Origin: QZLE01 sp033852135
GTDB lineage: Bacteria > Pseudomonadota > Gammaproteobacteria > QZLD01
Length of the DNA stretch: 50,736 nucleotides
NCBI GenBank assembly: GCA_033852135.1
Contig: JAWSVB010000002.1
Coordinates: 1 to 50,736 of the forward strand
Direction: 5' to 3'
In this document: positions 23,883-31,788 of the stretch, piece by piece
Numbering within the stretch: the stretch's first letter is position 1
Layout of the letters: each line of letters opens with the position of its first letter
Notes under the pieces: generated by a model
The model's input: only the letters and a program-made list of their open reading frames with translations
Database searches by the model: none
What the model was told of the DNA's origin: nothing
Position numbers and translations under genes: made by a program

Positions 23883-24116
23883 CTACTCATCTAGATCAAA
23901 AGGTTGCTCGCTATCATCTCCATCCTTTGTAGATAATAGTGCTACCTTCTGCTCTGCCTGCTCTAATGCTGACTGACAAATACGTGTCAGCGCTACCCCC
24001 TTCTCAAAATGTTTCATGGACTCTTCCAAAGAGAGATCCCCGTTCTCCATCTTATTAACTATCTGCTCTAAATCAGACAGCGACTTTTCGAAGTTTTTGG
24101 TAGTTTTAGCAGCCAT
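23883..24116 (-). CDS. xseB: exodeoxyribonuclease VII small subunit
   Basis: Small subunit of ExoVII, which trims single-stranded DNA. The protein is 77 aa, helical, with the family core FEKSLSDLEQIVNKMENGDLSLEESMKHFEKGV. It leads the xseB-ispA-dxs-folE2 run, a gene order widespread in gammaproteobacteria. The large subunit xseA is not in the window. It is divergent from parE, and the 176-base gap should carry promoters for both. Confidence 0.95.
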   Translation of the reverse strand: MAAKTTKNFEKSLSDLEQIVNKMENGDLSLEESMKHFEKGVALTRICQSALEQAEQKVALLSTKDGDDSEQPFDLDE

Positions 24117-24292
24117 TTCATACCCGGTTTAGTGACCTAAATTAAACTTTATTTACAAATATGCGCCCATTCTAACCCAATCACAGCCTGATTATAACCA
24201 CAATCAGCCATTATCTATGGGGTAGCCTAAAAATAGCTCTTAAGTTAAACTCTCAGCACGCATATTTCAGTATGGATGAAAGGCTTTAGTTA

Positions 24293-26185
24293 ATGAATAG
24301 TGTTTATGATGCAGCGAGCATCGAAGTTCTATCTGGATTGGAACCAGTTAAAAAAAGACCAGGGATGTATACCGATACCTCACGCCCAAACCACCTGGCG
24401 CAAGAGGTTATCGACAACAGCGTCGATGAAGCGATGGCAGGTTTTGCCAACAAGATTGATGTAACGGTTTTCACCGATGGTTCAATTGGGGTAAGGGATA
24501 ACGGGCGCGGAATGCCTATCGACATCCATCCCAAAGAGGGGATCCCTGGAGTTGAGGTTATCCTCACCAAACTCCATGCTGGTGGTAAATTTTCTAATAA
24601 GAACTATCAATTCTCCGGCGGCCTGCATGGTGTTGGCGTTTCTGTAGTAAACGCACTATCGAAAAACCTTGAGGTATGGATTCGCCGTGACGCAAAAGAG
24701 TTCAACATCTCTTTTGGTGATGGATTTAAAAAGTCTGAACTTGAAGAAGTTGGCACCGTTGGCAAACAAAACACCGGTACCACTATCCGCTTCTGGCCAG
24801 ATGAAAAGTATTTCGATTCCCCTAAATTTTCCATCGGCAAACTAAAGCATATTCTTAAGGCAAAAGCCGTTCTCTGTCCTGGCCTACTTATCCGTTTTAA
24901 AGATGAGGCTTCTGGAGAGAAAGAGGAGTGGCAATATCAAGATGGTCTAAAGGATTATCTTTCTAGTTCACTGGAAGGCTTTGAGGTATTACCAGAAGCT
25001 CCATTTATCGGCATGTTTAAAGGTGGACAAGAACAGGTTGAGTGGGCTGTTTCATGGCTACCTGAAGGTGGTGAATACATCAACGAAAGTTATGTAAACC
25101 TTATTCCAACTATCCAGGGTGGAACCCATGTAAATGGCCTGCGCACTGGACTTACTGAAGCTATCCGAGAATTCTGCGATTTTAGAAACCTACTTCCGCG
25201 TGGCGTAAAAATCAGCCCTGAAGACGTATGGGAAAAAATCTGTTTTGTCCTCTCGGTAAAACTGGAAGACCCGCAATTCTCAGGCCAGACGAAAGAAAGG
25301 CTATCATCTAGAGAGTGCGCTCCATTTGTTTCTGGCGTGGTAAAAGATGCGTTCAGCCTATGGCTCAATGAACACACTGAAGCTGCAGAACTAATTGCCA
25401 ATCTCGCAATTCAAAATGCACAAAAACGGCTGCGCTCCAGCAAGAAGGTGGTGCGTAAAAAGGTAACCAGCGGACCAGCACTTCCAGGTAAACTTGCCGA
25501 CTGTTCCAGCCAAGATCTAGGCATCACCGAGCTATTTTTGGTGGAAGGTGATTCTGCGGGAGGATCTGCCAAACAAGCGCGCAACCGTGAGTTTCAGGCA
25601 ATCATGCCACTGAGGGGTAAAATCCTAAATACATGGGAAGTTGACTCCGGACAGGTTCTGGCCTCACAAGAGGTACATGACATCTCTGTTGCTCTTGGAA
25701 TCGAACCCGGCTCACCAGACCTTACCGGACTACGCTATGGCAAGATATGTGTTCTAGCCGATGCTGACTCCGATGGTCTACATATCGCTACTCTGTTATG
25801 TGCGCTATTTCTGCGTCATTTTCCCGCTCTGGTAAAGGCAGGACATGTATTTATCGCTATGCCACCACTATTTCGTATCGACGTTGGCAAAAAGGTTTTC
25901 TATGCACTAGACGAATATGAGAAGCAAGGTGTCATCGACCGGATTCACGCCGAGAAATTAAAGGGGCAAATAAGCACTACCCGCTTTAAAGGCTTAGGTG
26001 AGATGAACCCTTTACAACTGCGTGAAACCACAATGGATCCTGATACCAGAAGACTGGTGCAGCTAACTATTGAGGAAGACGACGACACCTATGACATCAT
26101 AGATATGCTACTTTGCAAAAAAAGATCCTCAGACCGTAAAACTTGGTTAGAGCAGAAAGGCGATCTTGCAGATATTGAGGTCTAA
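24293..26185 (+). CDS. parE: DNA topoisomerase IV subunit B
   Basis: ATPase subunit of topoisomerase IV, which decatenates daughter chromosomes. At 630 aa it has the E. coli ParE length. The GHKL ATPase motifs are EVIDNSVDEAMAG and GGLHGVGVSVVNALS. The TOPRIM motifs are EGDSAGGSAKQARNREFQAI and DADSDGLHI. AAAGG lies 9 bases before the ATG. It precedes parC by 110 bases on the same strand. The missing GyrB-specific insertion and the adjacent parC support ParE over GyrB. Confidence 0.96.
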   Translation: MNSVYDAASIEVLSGLEPVKKRPGMYTDTSRPNHLAQEVIDNSVDEAMAGFANKIDVTVFTDGSIGVRDNGRGMPIDIHPKEGIPGVEVILTKLHAGGKFSNKNYQFSGGLHGVGVSVVNALSKNLEVWIRRDAKEFNISFGDGFKKSELEEVGTVGKQNTGTTIRFWPDEKYFDSPKFSIGKLKHILKAKAVLCPGLLIRFKDEASGEKEEWQYQDGLKDYLSSSLEGFEVLPEAPFIGMFKGGQEQVEWAVSWLPEGGEYINESYVNLIPTIQGGTHVNGLRTGLTEAIREFCDFRNLLPRGVKISPEDVWEKICFVLSVKLEDPQFSGQTKERLSSRECAPFVSGVVKDAFSLWLNEHTEAAELIANLAIQNAQKRLRSSKKVVRKKVTSGPALPGKLADCSSQDLGITELFLVEGDSAGGSAKQARNREFQAIMPLRGKILNTWEVDSGQVLASQEVHDISVALGIEPGSPDLTGLRYGKICVLADADSDGLHIATLLCALFLRHFPALVKAGHVFIAMPPLFRIDVGKKVFYALDEYEKQGVIDRIHAEKLKGQISTTRFKGLGEMNPLQLRETTMDPDTRRLVQLTIEEDDDTYDIIDMLLCKKRSSDRKTWLEQKGDLADIEV

Positions 26186-26200
26186 TTGCTAAAGAGTAAT

Positions 26201-26270
26201 GATTCATTTTCTTTTTGCTGAGCATTTCAATTATGCCCAACATAAACAACAGCAAAGAAAAAAATGAGTC
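26201..26270. repeat. long imperfect inverted repeat between parE and parC
   Basis: The arms 26201-26220 and 26250-26270 are complementary at nearly all positions, ending in TTTGCTG and CAGCAAAG. A second small stem, GCAT/ATGC (26222-26225 and 26233-26236), lies inside. It would fold the whole parE-parC gap into one structure just before the parC ribosome binding site. The arms are A/T-rich, so the structure is only moderately stable. Confidence 0.5.
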
Positions 26271-26295
26271 AAAAAAATAGCTAAGGAAAGTTTTG

Positions 26296-28623
26296 ATGGA
26301 AACAACCGAACAAACATATATAGAACATGAAACCACGGCGATAAAAGAGTTCACCGAAAAGGCGTATCTCGACTACTCCATGTACGTAATTCTTGATCGT
26401 GCCCTACCGAATATTGGCGATGGTCTCAAACCAGTACAGCGACGTATAGTTTATGCGATGTCTGAACTAGGACTAAGCGCAGCTTCAAAACACAAAAAAT
26501 CAGCTCGTACTGTCGGTGATGTTTTAGGTAAATACCACCCGCATGGCGATTCAGCTTGTTATGAAGCGATGGTATTAATGGCGCAAGAATTTTCCTACCG
26601 CTACACATTAGTAGATGGGCAAGGTAACTGGGGGTCACCTGATGACCCTAAGTCTTTCGCTGCTATGCGTTATACCGAATCACGATTAACCGGTTATGCA
26701 AAAACATTACTAGCTGAACTTGGCCAAGGTACTGTTGAATGGGCTCCAAATTTCGACGGAACCATGAGTGAACCGGTACAACTTCCGGCAAGACTACCAA
26801 ATATTCTACTCAATGGTAGCACTGGAATCGCTGTAGGTATGGCAACAGATATCCCGCCACACAACCTACGCGAAGTTGCTAGCGCATGTATCAAATTACT
26901 CGAAACACCAAGCACCTCACTCGATGAGATCTGTGAAATAATCCAAGGGCCTGACTACCCAACTGATGCAGAGATAATCACCCCGCGCAATGAGATTATC
27001 AACATGTACGCCACCGGGCACGGCTCCATCCGGATGCGCGCATGTTATGAGATGGAAGATGGTGACGTAGTGATAACAGCACTGCCGCACCAGGTTTCAG
27101 GCAATAAGATCTTAGAACAGATTGCGCAACAGATGCAGGCCAAAAAACTACCAATGGTTTCAGATCTTCGCGATGAGTCAGATCACGAAAGCCCAACAAG
27201 ACTTATAATAACCCCAAGATCAAATCGCATCGATATCGAACTATTGATGAACCATCTGTTCGCCACCACCGATCTGGAGCGTACCTACCGCGTCAACCTG
27301 AACATGATTGGACTGAATGGCAAACCACAGGTGAAGCCATTGATGGATATCATATCCGAATGGCTGATGTTTAGAATTGAAACGGTAAGAAAGCGTCTGC
27401 AATGGCGTTTAGATAAAGTTCTCGACCGCCTACATATTTTGGAAGGTTTCCTCACAGCATTCCTAAATATCGATGAAGTTATTGCAATCATCCGCAGCGA
27501 AGATGAGCCAAAACCAGTATTAATGGAACGCTTTGGACTTTCAGACATTCAAGCAGAAGCTGTTCTTAACCTTAAACTGCGTAATCTAGCAAAACTGGAA
27601 GAGTTTAAGATTAGAGCAGAGCAGGAAGAGCTAGCTGCAGAAAGAGACAAACTTCAACTTATCCTGGGTTCAAACCAACGCCTGAAAACTCTGGTCAAAA
27701 ATGAGATCAAAGAGGATGCAGAAAACTATGGCGATGAGCGCCGCTCGCAAATAGTTGAACGTAATGCAGCCCAAGCTTTAAAGCAAACAGATCTAGTCCC
27801 AAGCGAAGCGGTAACCACTGTTATCTCACAAAAAGGGTGGGTAAGAGTTGCCAAAGGGCACGACATCGAACCTGAGTCACTCAACTATAAATCTGGTGAT
27901 GATTACCTAGATTTCGCTCGTGGACGCAGCAACCAGCAAGCGGTGTTTATTGATAGTTCCGGCAGATCATATTCCACATCAGCGCATACCCTTCCATCTG
28001 CTCGCGGACAAGGGGAACCACTAACAGGAAAGTTCACACCCCCATCTGGTGCAAATTTCTGCAATACCCTGCTGGGCAAGAGTGATGACCAATACCTAAT
28101 CGCCTCCAACTATGGCTATGGCTTTATTACCAAATTGGAAAATCTATACTCCAAGAACAAGGCAGGTAAAGCATTGCTTTCTTTGCCATCTGGCGCAGAG
28201 GTGATGCCTCCACTCAAAGTACAAAGCACAGAAGGGTACAACATCGCTGCTATATCCAGCGCAGGCTACCTACTAATATTCCCAGTAACAGAATTACCAA
28301 TCCTCAGTAAAGGCAAGGGAAATAAAATCATTGGAATACCTCCAGCAAAGATAAAAAGCGGGGAAGAAATTGTCACAACATTTGCAGTATTCCCGCAAGA
28401 ATCAGCCATCACCCTTCACTGTGGGCAGCGTCACTTAACTATCAAGCCCAACGATGTTGAACTATATAAAGGCGAGCGTGGTAGGCGTGGTAAAAAGTTA
28501 CCCAGAGGGTTCCAACGTGTTGACACAATCACCTTCTCCGATGCCGAAGAAGAAGTTGAAGTTAACGAGGAACAACCTGCAATACTAGGTGAGACAGAGC
28601 CACCAAAGTTTGACCTAGAATAG
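26296..28623 (+). CDS. parC: DNA topoisomerase IV subunit A
   Basis: DNA-cleaving subunit of topoisomerase IV. The protein is 775 aa from the ATG at 26296, with AAGGA 8 bases upstream; an in-frame TTG one codon earlier was not chosen. The winged-helix region GKYHPHGDSACYEAMVLMAQ keeps Ser and Glu at the positions where quinolone-resistance changes occur. The catalytic tyrosine lies in AAMRYTESRL. The C-terminal part is a beta-pinwheel (about 500-745) followed by an acidic tail (DAEEEVEVNEEQ). It is probably read with parE. Confidence 0.97.
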   Translation: METTEQTYIEHETTAIKEFTEKAYLDYSMYVILDRALPNIGDGLKPVQRRIVYAMSELGLSAASKHKKSARTVGDVLGKYHPHGDSACYEAMVLMAQEFSYRYTLVDGQGNWGSPDDPKSFAAMRYTESRLTGYAKTLLAELGQGTVEWAPNFDGTMSEPVQLPARLPNILLNGSTGIAVGMATDIPPHNLREVASACIKLLETPSTSLDEICEIIQGPDYPTDAEIITPRNEIINMYATGHGSIRMRACYEMEDGDVVITALPHQVSGNKILEQIAQQMQAKKLPMVSDLRDESDHESPTRLIITPRSNRIDIELLMNHLFATTDLERTYRVNLNMIGLNGKPQVKPLMDIISEWLMFRIETVRKRLQWRLDKVLDRLHILEGFLTAFLNIDEVIAIIRSEDEPKPVLMERFGLSDIQAEAVLNLKLRNLAKLEEFKIRAEQEELAAERDKLQLILGSNQRLKTLVKNEIKEDAENYGDERRSQIVERNAAQALKQTDLVPSEAVTTVISQKGWVRVAKGHDIEPESLNYKSGDDYLDFARGRSNQQAVFIDSSGRSYSTSAHTLPSARGQGEPLTGKFTPPSGANFCNTLLGKSDDQYLIASNYGYGFITKLENLYSKNKAGKALLSLPSGAEVMPPLKVQSTEGYNIAAISSAGYLLIFPVTELPILSKGKGNKIIGIPPAKIKSGEEIVTTFAVFPQESAITLHCGQRHLTIKPNDVELYKGERGRRGKKLPRGFQRVDTITFSDAEEEVEVNEEQPAILGETEPPKFDLE

Positions 28624-28632
28624 TTATATGCC

Positions 28633-28668
28633 GTTTGAGTAACGTAGGTTTACCTGCGTTACTCAAAC
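28633..28668 (+). terminator. strong hairpin after parC
   Basis: GTTTGAGTAACGTAGG (28633-28648) pairs with CCTGCGTTACTCAAAC (28653-28668) around TTTA. That is a 16-bp stem with one wobble pair, beginning 10 bases past the parC stop. The following bases are not a clean T run (CAAGTCAATTACATTTTT), so it may be a terminator or a 3'-end stabiliser. Confidence 0.55.
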
Positions 28669-28815
28669 CAAGTCAATTACATTTTTAACTCTCTTCCTTC
28701 CTACCCTCTGGGTACAAACTATTTAGGCAAAAAGCCACTCCCAGTTGGAAAACTCCCCACTCATTTCTTATACTTTTAAAATAAGAAATATATCGTATAC
28801 AACAAGGCTTAAGAT

Positions 28816-29172
28816 ATGGACAAACAAAACAACATTAACTACATTGAGCTACCTTCAAAAAACATTGAAGTTACAAAAGAGTTTTTCATTACCGTATTCG
28901 ATTGGAAATTTACAGACTTTGGCAATGACTACACTTCTTTCACCAATCAATGTGTTGGCGGTGGCTTTTATAAAACCGAAAAAGAGTGCCGCACAAAAGA
29001 TGGCGCTCCACTAATCGTCCTATATAGCGATAACCTAAAAAACACCCAGCAAAAAATTGAAAAAAATGGTGGCGAGATTATCAAACCGACATTTGCATTT
29101 CCTGGGGGGCATAGATTCCACTTCATCGACCCTAATGGAAATGAATATGCAGTTTGGTCAGAAAACAGTTAA
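28816..29172 (+). CDS. VOC (glyoxalase/bleomycin resistance) family protein
   Basis: 118 aa, one vicinal-oxygen-chelate fold unit. It begins INYIELPSKNIEVTKEFFITVFDWKFTDFG and ends with the typical GHRFHFIDPNGNEYAVW, where the Glu of NEYAVW usually ligates the metal. Close relatives are annotated only as VOC family or PhnB-like proteins, and no substrate can be given. AAGG precedes the ATG. It appears to be monocistronic, with gaps of 192 and 85 bases to its neighbours. Confidence 0.85.
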   Translation: MDKQNNINYIELPSKNIEVTKEFFITVFDWKFTDFGNDYTSFTNQCVGGGFYKTEKECRTKDGAPLIVLYSDNLKNTQQKIEKNGGEIIKPTFAFPGGHRFHFIDPNGNEYAVWSENS

Positions 29173-29257
29173 ATAAAAACTATCGATTAATATAGGAACA
29201 ACATAACAAACAACTATATAACCATGGACTAGCAATCCTCCCAAAACGGTGGCAATA

Positions 29258-30064
29258 ATGAAAAGACCTCTGCATACATTATTTTTTATTCTATCTGTAA
29301 TTTTTATCTGCCCCCGTTTAACTCATGCAGCTGAGTTTGACCATAATTATTCTGCATTCAGCGCCACTCTTCATTCCCATGTTGAAAATGGAATGGTTGA
29401 TTATCAAAGCATTAAAACTACGCCTATAGAGCTAAATAACATTCTGAAAAACTGGGGAAAAGTAAGCAAGAATGAATTCAACACCTGGAATGAACAGCAG
29501 CAGCTAGCGTTTCTCTTCAATTTATACAATGGGGCTACCATTAAACTTATTGTAGAACACTACCCTGTAGATAGTATTAAAGATATTGGTGGTTTTTTTA
29601 AAGGCCCTTGGGATCAAGATATTGTGCAACTCTTCGGTGAGATTATCACTCTAGACCATCTGGAACACCAGATTTTACGCAAACAATACGATGAGCCACG
29701 CCTTCATTTAGCACTAGTTTGTGCAGCGAAAGGGTGCCCTCCTCTGCGCAGCGAAGCATATACCGCAGAAAGCTTTGATACCCAGCTAGATGACCAAATC
29801 AAACAGCTCCTCAAAAACCAACTAAAATTCAAAATCGACCAGACAAATAAAAAGGTTTACCTATCTCCAATCTTTAAGTGGTACGGAGATGATTTTATTG
29901 CTAAATACTCACCAACTGCTGGCTTTGATGATCTATCAACAAGAGATAAAGCAGTTATAAACTATATATCTAAACATCTTCCTAAAAATGAAAAGCTGTT
30001 TTTACGCACTGGCTCATATACCGTAAAACACCTTTCTTATGACTGGTCACTAAATAAGCAGTAA
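29258..30064 (+). CDS. secreted DUF547 domain protein
   Basis: 268 aa from the ATG at 29258, preceded by GGTGG. An upstream GTG three codons earlier is less likely. The signal peptide (1-24, RPLHTLFFILSVIFICPRLTHA) sends it to the periplasm or outside. The mature protein carries the DUF547 core: NEQQQLAFLFNLYNGATIKLIVEHYP, GGFFKGPWD, LDHLEHQILR and HLALVCAAKGCPPL, with a conserved Cys and His. The function of the family is not established; some members sit near oxidoreductases. Confidence 0.88.
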   Translation: MKRPLHTLFFILSVIFICPRLTHAAEFDHNYSAFSATLHSHVENGMVDYQSIKTTPIELNNILKNWGKVSKNEFNTWNEQQQLAFLFNLYNGATIKLIVEHYPVDSIKDIGGFFKGPWDQDIVQLFGEIITLDHLEHQILRKQYDEPRLHLALVCAAKGCPPLRSEAYTAESFDTQLDDQIKQLLKNQLKFKIDQTNKKVYLSPIFKWYGDDFIAKYSPTAGFDDLSTRDKAVINYISKHLPKNEKLFLRTGSYTVKHLSYDWSLNKQ

Positions 30065-30307
30065 CTATACTTTTTCCTACCCACGCTCCCAGTAGCAACG
30101 GGGTGTTATCTTACCTTTTATATTTTTCATTTCCTTCTACTTTTGAACAAAACTTATTCCGGCCACTGCTAATATCTGCTAATATTTCTCCTGCTATAAC
30201 CCCGCTAGCAAATAACCCGCTCCAACTGTTACAACTAGGAACATAAAAACACACACTATTATTCCAATTACGTTAATAGCCTGGAGCAGGTATTATTCAA
30301 GGAATAA

Positions 30308-31138
30308 ATGATGCAAAAAATCAACGGCTATAACTGTTTTCACATACACCGCATTAATCAACCTGATGCAGATACAGTTATCTTCATGAATGGAATTCTT
30401 AACTCTTCATTCTCCTGGACAGAACAAGCTAAGGTGGCCAAATCACTTGGGATAAATACCTTACGCTATGACATTCGTGGTCAATGGGATTCCCAAACAA
30501 CTCCTGGGCCATATAGCATAGAGCTACTTGCGCAAGACCTTGCAGCACTAATGGACCATTGCGAGATTAATAGTGCTCACCTTTTTGGCATAAGCTATGG
30601 AGGGTTCATTATGCAAAAATTTGCAGCGCTGTTTCCTGATAGAGTTAAATCTATGGTGATAATAAATTCCACCCCAATTATTCAAGGTAAGCCAAAGCAT
30701 GTTGTACAGAATTGGTGTGATTTAAATGAGATGGATGAGATAAACCTCTACTTTGATGTTATGGCAACATCTGTTTTTTCTGACTCATATTTTGAAGAGC
30801 AAGCAGAATTAATTATACAATCCAAAGAGTTTCTAAATGTGGGAATTCAAAGAACCCCTAATTTCTCCAAGGGGCAATATCTACTCAATACTGCAAGTCT
30901 AAATGATTTAGATGGCGATGGTCTTATTCCAGAATTGAGTAAAATTGAATGTCCGACCCATATAATTTCTTCAGAAAATGATGTCCTGTATCCAACAAAA
31001 TACTCCAAGATCTTAGCTGAAAACATTAAGGGCTCTACGCTGTCAGTAATCCCCAAATACGGACATGCGGTTGTAAATGAGAGCCCCGATACAATAAATA
31101 AACTGCTTAAAAACCATCTTGAAAAGCACATCAACTAA
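30308..31138 (+). CDS. alpha/beta hydrolase
   Basis: 276 aa, cytoplasmic. The nucleophile elbow GISYGG gives Ser96, with candidate acid Asp225 (SSENDVLYP) and His253 (KYGHAVVNES). The oxyanion region is MNGILNSSFSW. The RYDIRGQWDS stretch fits the alpha/beta hydrolase families of esterases and lactonases (3-oxoadipate enol-lactonase type). AAGGAATAA precedes two consecutive ATG codons, and I used the first. The substrate cannot be read from the sequence. It is convergent with pgpA. Confidence 0.87.
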   Translation: MMQKINGYNCFHIHRINQPDADTVIFMNGILNSSFSWTEQAKVAKSLGINTLRYDIRGQWDSQTTPGPYSIELLAQDLAALMDHCEINSAHLFGISYGGFIMQKFAALFPDRVKSMVIINSTPIIQGKPKHVVQNWCDLNEMDEINLYFDVMATSVFSDSYFEEQAELIIQSKEFLNVGIQRTPNFSKGQYLLNTASLNDLDGDGLIPELSKIECPTHIISSENDVLYPTKYSKILAENIKGSTLSVIPKYGHAVVNESPDTINKLLKNHLEKHIN

Positions 31139-31157
31139 TCAAAATATCTTGGCAAAT

Positions 31158-31187
31158 GGTTATAGGGGTAGCAACTCCTCTATAACC
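31158..31187. terminator. hairpin between convergent hydrolase and pgpA genes
   Basis: GGTTATAG and CTATAACC pair over 8 bp, with further G-C pairing inside. On the minus strand it is followed by a moderately T-rich stretch. It may serve both genes. Confidence 0.45.
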
Positions 31188-31211
31188 AGCAAAGATTGAG
31201 GTTAATTAAAG

Positions 31212-31685
31212 CTATACACAAAAATAAATCAACAGGTGCATTACTCCAAGAGAAAACACCCCGGCAACAATATCATCCACCATTATTCCAAAACCACCAG
31301 AAACCTTTTTATCTAAAATTGAGATGGGCCAAGGTTTAAGAATGTCAAAAAAGCGAAACAATACAAATCCAGCTAAAACCCAATACCAGGTCAGCGGCAC
31401 CAAGATCATGGTAATAAGGTATCCAACAATCTCATCCCATACAATACCAGAATGGTCATGCACCCCTAGGTCTTTAGAAGTCTTATCACAAATCCAGATT
31501 CCAACTACTGAGAACAGAGCAGTTATCACAAGATAACCTGGCAAAGATGCTAGCAGGCTTAATAACAGGTAAACTGGAATAGCGGCAACAGTTCCAAATG
31601 TTCCAGGCGCCTTAGGAGCCAACCCACTACCAAATCCAAATGCCAAAAAATGGATAGGATCACTCCAAACTCTTGGTTTATTCAC
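31212..31685 (-). CDS. pgpA: phosphatidylglycerophosphatase A
   Basis: Membrane enzyme that dephosphorylates phosphatidylglycerol phosphate. The protein is 157 aa with three to four hydrophobic segments. The family motifs are FGFGSGLAPKAPGTFGT, DHSGIVWDEIVGY, FRFFDILKPWPI and GGFGIMVDDIVAG. The start codon is GTG, with a strong GGAG just upstream. It lies 103 bases from the divergent uvrA. A thiL neighbour, common in other species, is absent here. Confidence 0.95.
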   Translation of the reverse strand: MNKPRVWSDPIHFLAFGFGSGLAPKAPGTFGTVAAIPVYLLLSLLASLPGYLVITALFSVVGIWICDKTSKDLGVHDHSGIVWDEIVGYLITMILVPLTWYWVLAGFVLFRFFDILKPWPISILDKKVSGGFGIMVDDIVAGVFSLGVMHLLIYFCV

Positions 31686-31788
31686 TATATCTCCTCAAAG
31701 AAATACCTAGTTTATCGACAAAAAAATCAATTTAAGCCATGACTGGTGGTATCATAACATGCCCTGCTAAATTCTAAATGGTTGTAAT

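Noticed and set aside
28633..28668. Hairpin after parC considered as a mobile repeat
   Set aside because: Only one copy in the window, and its place right after a gene end fits a termination or stability role.
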